A stretch of 52,345 nt of DNA, taken from contig NZ_JBEBUX010000011.1 of assembly GCF_040393045.1 (NCBI RefSeq), positions 1-52,345 of the forward strand. Reading direction: 5' to 3'. The stretch is from Pollutimonas bauzanensis_A. Its GTDB lineage: Bacteria; Pseudomonadota; Gammaproteobacteria; Burkholderiales; Burkholderiaceae_B. Shown piece after piece: positions 1 through 8,767 of the stretch (position 1 is the stretch's first letter; every line of letters starts with the position of its first letter). A program made the translations under genes and the position numbers. The notes beneath the pieces were generated by a model. It worked only from the letters and a program-made list of their open reading frames with translations, had not been told where the DNA came from and made no database searches.

Positions 1-56
1 TAGTACAGAGATAGTCACAACTAATCAGGTATTTTTACAATTCAGGAAAAATAAGA

Positions 57-716
57 CTATCGCGATGGAGTTGTGAGCCCTGCGACTTGCCGCAGGGCGT
101 TCTCGAACGTGTCGGGAGTTTGTCCTCCCTGGATAAGATGCCGATCATTCATGATGATGGCAGGTACAGAATTAATTCCCTGTTCCGCATAAAAACGCTC
201 GCGCTCGCGGACATCGGTGGCGTATTCATCTGAATTGAGAATCTCGCCGGCGCGCTGGGCATCAAGTCCGGATTCGATACAGAGCCTGAGCAGCACATCA
301 TGCGCGCTAGGGTTCTCGCCGTCGGTGAAGTAGGCTTTCAACAGTGCACGCTTCAGTTCTAATTGATGCCCTTCAAGGCCGGCCCAGTGCAAGAGCCGGT
401 GCGCATCGAACGTATTGTATGTATGCGTGCGCTTGTCCATATTGAACGTAAAACCGACTTCACTGCCACGTGCCGTGATAGCTTCACCATTGCTGCGCAC
501 TTGTTCCGGCGTCATTCCATACTTGCGTGAAAGCCGCTCTATGGTGTCCTGCCCCTCAGGCGGCATATCCGGATTGAGCTCGAAAGGTTGAAAATGAATC
601 TCGGCCTGGACTTCGCCATCAAGCCGAGCCAGTGCCTGCTCCAGCGAGCTGAGGCCCACGGCGCACCATGGACAGGAAACATCAGAAACAAAATCGATCT
701 TAATCCGGGTAGTCAT
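57..716 (-). CDS. DsbA family oxidoreductase, FrnE-like
   Basis: A 219-residue thioredoxin-fold protein of the DsbA/FrnE group. The redox motif CPWC lies at residues 15-18, directly after the first beta strand, and the late segment SVPAIIM carries the cis-proline typical of the fold. No signal peptide is visible, so it should act in the cytoplasm as a thiol-disulfide oxidoreductase, unlike periplasmic DsbA. Length matches FrnE proteins (about 210-240 residues). The start has a good ribosome site (AGGAGC). It is the last gene of a minus-strand run after NfeD and SPFH genes, 62 bp downstream of the SPFH stop, and may be cotranscribed with them. The 56 bases before the window edge hold nothing I recognise. 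Substrate unknown. Confidence 0.88.
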   Translation of the reverse strand: MTTRIKIDFVSDVSCPWCAVGLSSLEQALARLDGEVQAEIHFQPFELNPDMPPEGQDTIERLSRKYGMTPEQVRSNGEAITARGSEVGFTFNMDKRTHTYNTFDAHRLLHWAGLEGHQLELKRALLKAYFTDGENPSAHDVLLRLCIESGLDAQRAGEILNSDEYATDVRERERFYAEQGINSVPAIIMNDRHLIQGGQTPDTFENALRQVAGLTTPSR

Positions 717-778
717 ATACAGCTCCTGTAAAGGGAATAAATATAGTTTAGTCCCTCTGCAGAAGCCTTACCTAGCCC

Positions 779-1714
779 CTAGCCCGCAGGCTTAGTCGCC
801 TTGATCATGGTCATGGCCCCGGCAATCATGCTGCCCATATCGCCCATATTGGCGGGCAATATCAAGGTGTTGTTCTTCTGGGCAACTTCCTTGAAAGCGT
901 CGACATAGCGTTCGGCCACGCTCAGGTTAACGGCGTCCATACCACCAGGAGCTTGGGTAGCTCGTGCGACCCGCTCCAGGGACTCGGCGGTAGCCTGTGC
1001 GATCGTCAGGAGCGCCTGGGCTTCGCCCTGAGCGTAGTTAATCATGGATTGCTGCTCGCCTTCGGACTTCAGGATGGCCGCCTGGCGGTTACCCTGAGCA
1101 ATATTGATGTCTTCCTGCTTTTTACCTTCGGATTCAGTTACCAGTGCGCGCTTGGTACGTTCCGCAGTGATCTGCAATTGCATGGCGCGCAAGATCTCGT
1201 CGGGTGGCGTCAAGTCACTAATCTCGTAGCGCAGTACCTTCACGCCCCAGTTGGTGGCGGCTTCGTCCAGCGCCTTCACTACGGCCAGATTGATCAGGTC
1301 GCGTTTTTCAAAAGTTTCGTCCATTTCCAGCTTGCCAATCACAGAACGCAATGACGTCTGGGCGAGATTGGAAATCGCCAACACGTAATTGGTGGAACCG
1401 TAGGAAGCCTGGCGTGGATCGGTGACTTGGTAGTAAAGCACTCCATCCACCTTCAACTGTGTGTTGTCTTTGGTGATACACACTTGGCTGGCAACATCCA
1501 GCACCATTTCTTTAAGCGAGTGGCGATAAGCCACCTTTTCCACGAAAGGAACCGTAAATCCCAATCCAGGAGACAGTACGCGATCAAACCTCCCTAAGCG
1601 TTCTACCACCGCGGCATGCTGCTGAGGCACGATCTGAATTGTGGATTTGATAATTACAAACACGACCAAAGCCGCAATTATCCAGAAAGATAGCGTCATT
1701 ACATAAGCGTCCAT
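779..1714 (-). CDS. SPFH/Band 7 membrane protein (paraslipin/QmcA-like)
   Basis: A 311-residue stomatin-type protein: one N-terminal membrane segment (about residues 6-24), then a Band 7 domain (QQHAAVVERLGRFDRVL, later ERTKRALVTESEGKKQ) and a helical region rich in Ala/Gln/Glu that drives oligomerisation. Family members form large rings in membrane microdomains and often modulate membrane proteases. It sits 48 bp downstream of an NfeD-family gene, the partner these proteins almost always have (established gene-pair association). The ribosome site before the chosen ATG is weak; ATG at residue 6 is an alternative. Precise cellular role here is unknown. Confidence 0.92.
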   Translation of the reverse strand: MDAYVMTLSFWIIAALVVFVIIKSTIQIVPQQHAAVVERLGRFDRVLSPGLGFTVPFVEKVAYRHSLKEMVLDVASQVCITKDNTQLKVDGVLYYQVTDPRQASYGSTNYVLAISNLAQTSLRSVIGKLEMDETFEKRDLINLAVVKALDEAATNWGVKVLRYEISDLTPPDEILRAMQLQITAERTKRALVTESEGKKQEDINIAQGNRQAAILKSEGEQQSMINYAQGEAQALLTIAQATAESLERVARATQAPGGMDAVNLSVAERYVDAFKEVAQKNNTLILPANMGDMGSMIAGAMTMIKATKPAG

Positions 1715-1741
1715 AGGGGATCCAATAAGAAAAGAGATGAG

Positions 1742-1763
1742 GACGTTTGGAACTTCAAACGTC
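1742..1763 (-). terminator. intercistronic hairpin between NfeD and SPFH genes
   Basis: Perfect 8-bp inverted repeat GACGTTTG / CAAACGTC with a 6-nt loop, whose right arm touches the NfeD stop codon. On the transcribed (minus) strand it is followed by a pyrimidine-rich run (CTCATCTCTTTTCTT), so it could be a weak attenuator or an mRNA-stabilising stem rather than a full terminator, since the SPFH gene follows directly. Confidence 0.45.
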
Positions 1764-2203
1764 TAATGTTGAGTATCCGATGCGGGATACTGACCTGGAC
1801 GCAAAATTAGCGTCAGACCTTGCACTTCGTGAATATAGTGTTCACCAGGCTGCATTGGTTGGTCAACGTCTATTCGCGCGCTCCAGTTAGCGCCCCGATA
1901 AAACACCCTGACCTGTCCATTTTCGTCCCAAGCGTCCACCATGACGCTTTGGCCTATGTCTTGCACGACATTGGGATTGGACTGAGTAGGCACGTGACCT
2001 TTGGACTGACGATAACGATGCAGCACCACCAACCCTAGCAGCGACACGATCAAACCACTAACAATTTGCCACACCAAAGGTAAGCCCGCATACGCAGCGA
2101 TACCTGATGCTACCAAGCCCAAGGCCACCAACAGCAAATAAAAGGTGCCCGTAGCCATTTCCAATAACAGAAACAGCGCAGCTACGCCAAACCAAAACCA
2201 CAT
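1763..2203 (-). CDS. NfeD family membrane protein
   Basis: A 146-residue protein of the short NfeD type (no ClpP-like protease domain): hydrophobic segments cover about residues 3-70, followed by a soluble beta-rich OB-fold domain (about 80-140) including VRVFYRGANWSARID, a typical NfeD C-terminal pattern. NfeD proteins bind the SPFH partner through the OB domain at the inner membrane. First gene of the NfeD-SPFH pair. The 272 bp upstream, shared with the divergent LysR gene, should hold both promoters; I could not fix them. Confidence 0.9.
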   Translation of the reverse strand: MWFWFGVAALFLLLEMATGTFYLLLVALGLVASGIAAYAGLPLVWQIVSGLIVSLLGLVVLHRYRQSKGHVPTQSNPNVVQDIGQSVMVDAWDENGQVRVFYRGANWSARIDVDQPMQPGEHYIHEVQGLTLILRPGQYPASDTQH

Positions 2204-2475
2204 GCCATATTCCTTATAAATTGTTTCTATTTTGGCACGGTAAGGCGTTTGTAAGGAGATTAATCACTAATGTATGCAATTAAGAAGCCCGGGATGGCAA
2301 AACCTATTGGTGAAGCTACCAACTAAAGTCTTGAATATTCGATGGTACGATTTGCGTCGACAAGCTAAGTTGTTATTTTGCAGGTAGCTGCCAATGAATA
2401 ATGTATTTTATGGAAGGTCTACTTCTAATGATTTCAAGATAATGACATTTTGCGGCGACGGGCACGTCACTTATT

Positions 2476-3381
2476 ATGAAACTCAGTCAAATCAAATATT
2501 TTATTGCTGTCGCCGAAGAGCTACATTTCGGACGGGCGGCACAGCGCCTGCATCGATCTCAGCCTCCCATTAGCAGGCAAATTCGCTTGTTAGAGGACGA
2601 GCTTGATGTTGAGTTATTCAAACGAAACACTCAAAGCGTGGCCTTAACACATGCTGGAAATGTTTTCCTTAAGGAGGTCCGGCCAGCACTGATCGCAATT
2701 CAAAATGCGGCAGATGCAGCAAAACGCGCAGCAGTTGGCCAAATTGGGACTCTTTCGATTGGCATGACGGCATCCATCATGTTCGGTATATTGCCTAGCA
2801 TACTGACTGAATTCCGGCGGCGTTATCCTGAAATCGTTGTCAACCTACGCTTGGCAACAAAAGCCGAACAACTTGCTGCGGTGAAGGAGTGCCGGCTATC
2901 AGTTGGCTTGGTGCGCTCATTATCCCAGGATGCCGATTTATGTCACGAAGCACTACTCAACGAGCCTTTAGAAGTCGCTATGGGCCCAACTAATCCCCTT
3001 GCCGCCAAAGCGCAAATCCAGCTTGCTGAGTTGGTCAATGAAGACTTTATTTTGTATCGTGGCCATTCGCCTACAAGCTTGGCCGACACGATTATTAGTG
3101 CCTGTCATACTGCGGGATTCAGCCCACGCATCATTCAGGAAACCGATGATATGCAGTCTGCCGCTGCCCTTGCAACCTTGGGTATCGGTATCACGCTGGT
3201 TGCCTCGTCGTTGACTCAACTGGGCTTACCCGGACTCGTCTGCAGACCTATACTGCAAAACGGGACGCCACTCACCATCCCGCTGTACGCCGTGTATATG
3301 CGTTCAGAAATGAGCATCGAACTTACGGCATTTTTATCACTTGTCCGCACCATGTGCCAAACTCTGGATAAACACGTATAA
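2476..3381 (+). CDS. LysR family transcriptional regulator (CatR/BenM-like)
   Basis: A 301-residue LysR protein. The N-terminal winged helix-turn-helix (residues 1-60) contains AEELHFGRAAQRLHRSQPPI, the pattern seen in regulators of aromatic-acid catabolism such as BenM/CatR/CbnR. A periplasmic-binding-protein-like effector domain follows from about residue 90. No clear Shine-Dalgarno precedes the ATG, but the HTH begins immediately, so the start is secure. It converges on a Bug receptor gene with only 3 bp between the stop codons and is divergent from NfeD, so its target may be the Bug/acyl-CoA synthetase/SDR unit. Effector unknown. Confidence 0.93.
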   Translation: MKLSQIKYFIAVAEELHFGRAAQRLHRSQPPISRQIRLLEDELDVELFKRNTQSVALTHAGNVFLKEVRPALIAIQNAADAAKRAAVGQIGTLSIGMTASIMFGILPSILTEFRRRYPEIVVNLRLATKAEQLAAVKECRLSVGLVRSLSQDADLCHEALLNEPLEVAMGPTNPLAAKAQIQLAELVNEDFILYRGHSPTSLADTIISACHTAGFSPRIIQETDDMQSAAALATLGIGITLVASSLTQLGLPGLVCRPILQNGTPLTIPLYAVYMRSEMSIELTAFLSLVRTMCQTLDKHV

Positions 3382-3384
3382 GGT

Positions 3385-4425
3385 TTACTGCGTCTGAATA
3401 TTCAGTTCACGTATCAGTTTCCCCCATTCATTACTATCGCGCTGCATAGTGTCACTTAACGATTGCGTATTGCCCTTCATCGGCTCGACCTTGATTGCAG
3501 CGAAGCTCTCGCGCACCTTGGGATCCTGCAGACTCTCGGCCACTATAGCTGCTACCTTTTGCAATCCCTCTTGTGGAAGATCCTTGGGGGCCAATAAGGC
3601 GTACCACCAATCCACAGCATAATCAGTCAGCGCATTTTCCGCGATAGTAGGAATATCAGGAAAGGCCTTCGTCCGCGCCGAGGTGGCAACCGCCAATGGC
3701 CTAATCCGCCCATCCGCAACAAAAGGCGCAACTGAGGTTGTGCTGTCAAACATGATATCAATGCGTCCCGACACCAAATCAGTCATGGCAGCCACCGAAC
3801 CACGATAAGGAACATGCGTAAGTTCAATTCCAGCCTTTGCTGCAAACAACGCAGCGGTCATATGCAGAGAACTGCCTACACCGGCCGACCCATAGGTTAG
3901 TTTGCCTGGATCGGCCTTGGCAGCATCAATAATATCCTGCACTGTTTTATAAGGTGAGTTTGCAGGCACAACTACCACATTAGGCACGACACCAACCGGC
4001 GCCAAAGCACGGAAGTCGCCGAGTGCATCGTATGATATTTTGGGGTTCAGGGCCGGCACCATGACATGCCCCATCGCAGTCATCAGCAACGTATGACCGT
4101 CCGTAGACCGCGCTACTGCCTCCGTACCTATGATGCCGCCCGCACCGGCGCGGTTCTCGACCACCACAGATTTTTTAAGCCCGGCTTCCAGGTAAGGAGC
4201 AAGAATTCGTGTCATGGTATCGATCGCCCCGCCTGGAGGAAAGGGCACAACAATACGCACTGGACGCTCGGGCCACGCTTTAGCAAAACTGGTGGAAGGC
4301 CCGGCAACAGAAAGAAAAGCCACTATAAAAATGACAGTCATCATATTGATGATGCGTCGAAGCGATACCGCTGAAGTCAGTGCTTCATCCCGAGAAAAAC
4401 ATACATAAAAGGGTCTCTTCATCAT
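3385..4425 (-). CDS. Bug/TctC family tripartite tricarboxylate receptor
   Basis: A solute receptor of the Bug family, used by tripartite tricarboxylate transporters (TTT) to bind carboxylates in the periplasm. It shows the family opening WPERPVRIVVPFPPGGAID and the later GSAGVGSSLHM and VPYRGS motifs that line the ligand pocket. At 346 residues it is about 20 longer than usual because the N-region before the hydrophobic signal segment (about residues 28-48) is long; the upstream ATG has a GGAGAT box, while an inner ATG at residue 28 or 29 would give a more standard signal peptide but lacks a ribosome site. It follows the acyl-CoA synthetase gene by 59 bp, suggesting that the imported acid is activated to a CoA ester. 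No TctA/TctB genes nearby. Confidence 0.93.
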   Translation of the reverse strand: MMKRPFYVCFSRDEALTSAVSLRRIINMMTVIFIVAFLSVAGPSTSFAKAWPERPVRIVVPFPPGGAIDTMTRILAPYLEAGLKKSVVVENRAGAGGIIGTEAVARSTDGHTLLMTAMGHVMVPALNPKISYDALGDFRALAPVGVVPNVVVVPANSPYKTVQDIIDAAKADPGKLTYGSAGVGSSLHMTAALFAAKAGIELTHVPYRGSVAAMTDLVSGRIDIMFDSTTSVAPFVADGRIRPLAVATSARTKAFPDIPTIAENALTDYAVDWWYALLAPKDLPQEGLQKVAAIVAESLQDPKVRESFAAIKVEPMKGNTQSLSDTMQRDSNEWGKLIRELNIQTQ

Positions 4426-4484
4426 ATCTCCGTATCGTTATATTTTGGTCTGATGACTGTTTTGCACAGCACATTCGCTATTAA

Positions 4485-6647
4485 TCATTGACGAACAATC
4501 AGACCATCCACCGCTATGCCTCCACGGGCATGCAGAATAATGGGGTTAATGTCTATTTCCAAAATTTCATCTGCCAAATCGTTCATCAGTTCTGAGACCC
4601 TCGTTACGAGTCCGACAAAGTGATCTATATCAGATGGCATGGCGCCACGCAGCCCATCCAGCAAAGGACGCATACGTAGACCATTTAGCGAATTTCGGAC
4701 CTCAGCACTACTGATCGGCGCCAAACCGACCGCCACATCGCGCAATACTTCGACCTGTGTGCCACCAAAACCGAACACGACGATCGGCCCGAATTGTGGA
4801 TCCTGGCGTGCGCCGATGATCATTTCGATGCCTTGCGGCACCATTTTTTGAATACTGATACCTGCAATCTCTACCTGCAGTTCGAACCCCTGAACCGCCG
4901 TCATAATTTCATCGTAAGCCTGGGCCACAGATGCTGCATCTCTCAGACTTAGCTTGACCCCACCAACATCCGATTTATGCCGAATTTCAGCAGCCTGAAC
5001 TTTAGCCACGACTGGAAAGCCCATTTTTTCAGCGGCGGCAATAGCCTGAGCTGCGGTTGTGCATAGCACTTCTGGTACGACATCGATACCATAAAACTCA
5101 AACAGCTTTTTGGCTTCGCCTTCAGTCAAGACGCTAGCATTTTCAAACGACTGAATATAACGGCGCGCAGCATCACGCGCATCTTGGGCTATTAGTACAG
5201 ATACTTCCTGCGAGAGCAGAGCCTGGCGACGCGCATAGTCAAACCAAAACTGATATGCATGCATGCAACGATCAAGAGAACGAAACACGGAAATTCGGCG
5301 ACTGGCATCGTAAACCCGTGAACCAATACCTTCGTACCATTCATTCATCCAAACCAGCGACAACGGTTTATCGATTTTAGATGCCAGCGCATCAAGCCCT
5401 TCAGCGCGTCTAATAGCGGCTTCGCCGTGCGCCGATGGCATCAGAATTGCCAAACCGGCAAACCCAGGGTCGTCGGCAAAAATGCGCACACATTCGCCAT
5501 AAAGCTCTTCATCTCGTATCGATTCGGCGGTAATGTCCGCTGGGTTGGCAATACTGGCGAATGCGGGCAATCGCTGGGACAAAGCCTCTACTGTTGCAGG
5601 GGTAGGTGTTGGTAGGCATAAACCGTATTTATCAGCCTTATCAGCTGCCATCACAACCGATCCACCTGAGCCCGAAATAATCCCAATGGCCGAGCTTGAC
5701 GGCTTGCCAACACGAGAAAAAAACACGGCCGTCTCCAACAGTGCCTCGAAGGTGTCCACTTCGATAACACCTGTCCGCTCGAATAAAGCGCGATATGTTG
5801 CGGCATCGCCCGCCAGCATGCCCGAATGAGACAGTGCCGCCTTCTGCCCTGACGCTGTAACACCAATTTTATAGATCACAACGGGTTTGCCAGCGCGAAA
5901 TGCTCGCTCTAGGGCTGTACGTAGGCGACGGCCATTGGGCACGCTTTCAAATATCGAGGCAATGGCCTTGGTATTCGGGTCGTCTACTAAATAATCGATC
6001 AGGTCGGCAATATCCACGTCACAAGAATTGCCGGTAGATATAAGATGACTGAATCCCACCCCCCGGTGCATGGCCTGAAAGACCACGTAGCCTAACGCAC
6101 CACTCTGTCCAACCAAACCGACATCACCCGGCACCATGGGCAAGTCCTTGATGCTGGGTAATATATTACAGCTCGCCCCCGACCGGACGTTGACCATACC
6201 TGTACAATTCGGGCCCAACACACGAATACCATGCGTTGTAGCGATATCAGTGATGCGACGCTGCAACAGCGTACCTTCGTCCGTTCCGATTTCCGAAAAG
6301 CCAGAAGAAAACACGATTGCACTAGGTATCCCGCACGCCACCGCTTGCAACAACACCGACTCCACCTGATGGGCAGGTACTGCAATCCCCACGCAATCAG
6401 GTCGTTCAGGCAACTCGGCCAGGCTGGGATAGCAGCGATACGCATTCACTTCTGAATACTGCGGATTGACTGGAAAAACCTTGCCTTTGTAATGCTTTGC
6501 AAGATTGCGGAGTACTGCCCCACCAAACGACCCTGGCTTTGGCGACGCGCCTACGATGGCGAGTATTTTCGGATTAAGTAGCGATGTCAAAGCCGCCGAC
6601 GGCGTTAGCGGGACTTCTGTAACGTTCTGCATTTCTACGAGTTCCAT
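4485..6647 (-). CDS. ADP-forming acyl-CoA synthetase (acetate--CoA ligase family)
   Basis: A 720-residue single-chain NDP-forming acyl-CoA synthetase. Domains in order: CoA-binding Rossmann domain (about 20-145, with AIVGASPKPGSFGG), two succinyl-CoA-ligase-like domains (about 150-460, with GQSGALG at 180-186 and the phospho-accepting His274 in LSHSG), and a C-terminal ATP-grasp domain (about 500-715, beginning LTEGEAKKLFEFYGI). The reaction is carboxylate + CoA + ATP to acyl-CoA + ADP + Pi, in the cytoplasm. The gene starts right after the upstream SDR stop, so translation is likely coupled. With the SDR and the Bug receptor it forms a candidate uptake-activation-reduction unit for an organic acid; substrate unknown. 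Confidence 0.93.
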   Translation of the reverse strand: MELVEMQNVTEVPLTPSAALTSLLNPKILAIVGASPKPGSFGGAVLRNLAKHYKGKVFPVNPQYSEVNAYRCYPSLAELPERPDCVGIAVPAHQVESVLLQAVACGIPSAIVFSSGFSEIGTDEGTLLQRRITDIATTHGIRVLGPNCTGMVNVRSGASCNILPSIKDLPMVPGDVGLVGQSGALGYVVFQAMHRGVGFSHLISTGNSCDVDIADLIDYLVDDPNTKAIASIFESVPNGRRLRTALERAFRAGKPVVIYKIGVTASGQKAALSHSGMLAGDAATYRALFERTGVIEVDTFEALLETAVFFSRVGKPSSSAIGIISGSGGSVVMAADKADKYGLCLPTPTPATVEALSQRLPAFASIANPADITAESIRDEELYGECVRIFADDPGFAGLAILMPSAHGEAAIRRAEGLDALASKIDKPLSLVWMNEWYEGIGSRVYDASRRISVFRSLDRCMHAYQFWFDYARRQALLSQEVSVLIAQDARDAARRYIQSFENASVLTEGEAKKLFEFYGIDVVPEVLCTTAAQAIAAAEKMGFPVVAKVQAAEIRHKSDVGGVKLSLRDAASVAQAYDEIMTAVQGFELQVEIAGISIQKMVPQGIEMIIGARQDPQFGPIVVFGFGGTQVEVLRDVAVGLAPISSAEVRNSLNGLRMRPLLDGLRGAMPSDIDHFVGLVTRVSELMNDLADEILEIDINPIILHARGGIAVDGLIVRQ

Positions 6648-6648
6648 C

Positions 6649-7482
6649 TCAGACCCACCCTCTCTTCAGCCAGCGCCCACCGTCCACGGTCAAATCGCAA
6701 CCCGTAATGAAATTGCCTGCAGGTGAAGCAAGATATGCGCACGCCTGGGCAATATCATCGGTCTGGCCAAAGTGCCCCAGTGCCATGCGTTCACGCTCTT
6801 TTTCGGCTTCGTTACGAGCTTCGTACAAACGGCGCACGCCCTCGGTATTTTCAATGGGACCCGGCAGCACGTTGTTTAAGCGTATCCCATGCGGCCCCCA
6901 TTCGACAGCTAAGCTGCGCGTCAAGGCAGTTACACCAGCTTTCGCAGATGCCGCGTGCGCACTGCCTGGCCAACCAGAAGCGGCCTGTGCCAAAGAGATA
7001 TTGATAACGCGCCCGCCCCAGGTAGAGCGCTTGAGCGCCTGAAATGCAGCGTGACAAAAATTGAAAGTGCCATTTAGGTCAATATCAATGACAGCCCGCC
7101 AGCCATTCGGCGTCAGTTCTTCGAAGGGACAATGAAAATTCCCTGCGGCGTTGTTCACCAATACATCGATGCCACCGAATTGCTCCACGGTTTGCTGCAC
7201 CACACCTTGGACGCTGGCATGATCACGGACATCCGCAGAGACCGTCAATATCTGTGCACCGGTCGACGCCAAGGTTTGACGAGCCTCTTCAAGCTTGTCA
7301 ACCTTCCGCCCAACCAACACTAGATTCGCTCCTAGCATCCCAAAAACTTCAGCAATGCCCAGACCGATGCCGGAACTACCCCCCGTTATAATGGCCGTCC
7401 GGCCTATCAGTAAGTCATCGCGAAATACTAGCCGTACGTTCTGAGCACTAGATGTGCCTTCGGCTTGACCATCCATATTCAT
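6649..7482 (-). CDS. SDR oxidoreductase, 2,4-dienoyl-CoA reductase-like
   Basis: A 277-residue short-chain dehydrogenase with the NAD(P) motif GGSSGIG at residues 34-40 and NNAAGN at 110-115. The usual catalytic Tyr of YxxxK is absent: the position four before Lys181 is Ala177, in GSAHAASAKAG. The same arrangement (HAxSAKA, NNAAGNF, LAVEWGP, GPI..TEG) is what I recall of peroxisomal-type 2,4-dienoyl-CoA reductases, which supports an enoyl/dienoyl-CoA reductase role rather than a broken enzyme. Good ribosome site AAGGAG. First gene of the unit with the acyl-CoA synthetase and Bug receptor; a strong inverted repeat lies just upstream. Confidence 0.85.
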   Translation of the reverse strand: MNMDGQAEGTSSAQNVRLVFRDDLLIGRTAIITGGSSGIGLGIAEVFGMLGANLVLVGRKVDKLEEARQTLASTGAQILTVSADVRDHASVQGVVQQTVEQFGGIDVLVNNAAGNFHCPFEELTPNGWRAVIDIDLNGTFNFCHAAFQALKRSTWGGRVINISLAQAASGWPGSAHAASAKAGVTALTRSLAVEWGPHGIRLNNVLPGPIENTEGVRRLYEARNEAEKERERMALGHFGQTDDIAQACAYLASPAGNFITGCDLTVDGGRWLKRGWV

Positions 7483-7492
7483 ACCTGCTCCT

Positions 7493-7527
7493 TACTTATC
7501 TTATTTGAAACTTTCTGAAGATAAGTA
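7493..7527. promoter_or_regulatory. inverted repeat, candidate operator of the SDR/acyl-CoA synthetase unit
   Basis: Perfect 10-bp arms TACTTATCTT and AAGATAAGTA separated by 15 nt, its inner edge touching the ribosome site of the SDR gene. The position suits a repressor operator or a 5'-UTR hairpin. The flanking LysR regulator at 7751 is one possible binder, but the arms do not clearly show a LysR T-N11-A box. Confidence 0.5.
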
Positions 7528-7750
7528 TAGAGACGCGGGCAGGCATGCTAATTCATTCGAAGCATCGCTTAATACAAAATACGTATGATGCTTCTCAACT
7601 GCTGGGACGCGACTCAGCGCTCTTTTAGATCGTCTAGTTACCCTCCCCTTTTTAACGTTTTTTTGGGGGAGTCACCTTTCCACCCGTATCAATGCAGTCA
7701 AGCAGCAGCCTTGCTGACCGCGGGAATCATCCTCTGGAATTCGGCGATTC

Positions 7751-8674
7751 TCAACCTGCACGGCTCGTTAACGGCACAAAATATCGGGACTCGAGCATGA
7801 CCCTTCTAGCAATTTCTACTAGCCCGGTAATGCCTTCCGATCGCATTGTTTTGGGAAAAGCTGCGCATATCTGTAATGGCGAAAAAGGGGTTTGTTGCCG
7901 ATAACTCACCACGGATCCGCGTTGAATTTCATCTCGTAACATGCAGGTTGGAAGCACCCCCAGCCCAACACCGCCAGCCACCAGGCGCGCGAGCATAGCA
8001 AGACTATTACACGTGCTCACGTTAAGCGCTGCCCCACCCTCCTTATCCCACCAGTTGGCCATCGTTTCGTGCAGGGGCGAAGGCTTGGGCACGCAAAGAA
8101 TGGTGGATGCACCGAGCGTTTGCGGGCTGACAAAATTCCCCTGCAGCTGTTTGGCGCGGCTGCCCATCCAGGCAACAGGGGCGAGCGCTAAAGGCTCGAC
8201 ATGCATATGCGCCGGATAACCCGGATCGGCCAAAAACGCCATGTCCAATCGGTTAGCCGCTAGTTCCTCCAAGAGCACAAAACTGTTGCTCACCGTGAGT
8301 TCGACTTTGAGTCGAGGATAGCGCTCACCAAAAAGCGTAATGATCTTGGGCAGCACCGCGATCGCAATCGTCTCGGAAGACCCTACTCGGAGCGTACCCT
8401 GTAGGGGATCGCCAGTACGAAGCCGCGTCTCGAGTTCGTCCAATAACTTCAAAATTTGCTCGGTGTACTGAATAGCCACCACGCCATCAGCGTTGGGCTT
8501 GGCCGAACGTCCGTCGCGCTCAAAAAGCTTCTTGCCAAGTGCCTCTTCAAGATCACGCACACGAAGCGAGATGGTGGGTTGGGTCACATTGATGTGGCGC
8601 GCCGCCGCCTGAAAGGAGCCCAGTTTTGAGATTGCTGCCAGCGCTTCGATCTGAGCAAGTGAATACCGACGCAT
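7751..8674 (-). CDS. LysR family transcriptional regulator
   Basis: A 307-residue LysR regulator: HTH at about residues 5-62 (AISKLGSFQAAARHINVTQP), linker helix, then the effector domain with GTLRVGSSETIAIAVLPKII. Its start is 93 bp from the divergent lyase operon at 8768, the classic arrangement for a LysR protein controlling its neighbour, so that operon is the likely target. It also lies upstream of the SDR/acyl-CoA synthetase unit on the same strand, separated by 268 bp in which I see only the inverted repeat at 7493-7527 and a T-rich stretch near 7660. The divergent spacer holds AT-rich repeats (TTTAATTAGTTTAAT) but no convincing T-N11-A palindrome. Inducer unknown. Confidence 0.93.
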   Translation of the reverse strand: MRRYSLAQIEALAAISKLGSFQAAARHINVTQPTISLRVRDLEEALGKKLFERDGRSAKPNADGVVAIQYTEQILKLLDELETRLRTGDPLQGTLRVGSSETIAIAVLPKIITLFGERYPRLKVELTVSNSFVLLEELAANRLDMAFLADPGYPAHMHVEPLALAPVAWMGSRAKQLQGNFVSPQTLGASTILCVPKPSPLHETMANWWDKEGGAALNVSTCNSLAMLARLVAGGVGLGVLPTCMLRDEIQRGSVVSYRQQTPFSPLQICAAFPKTMRSEGITGLVEIARRVMLESRYFVPLTSRAG

Positions 8675-8767
8675 TGGAAATTCCTATATAAATCTCACAA
8701 AAAGTTTAATTAGTTTAATACGTTGCGCATTGCTAGGATAGCGTCATACACACATGAGAGAGTGAAT

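Noticed and set aside
7640..7680. CTCCCC...GGGGAG with T-runs as a terminator
   Set aside because: Six-base arms with a loop of about 17 nt made largely of T are too weak and misplaced to support a claim.
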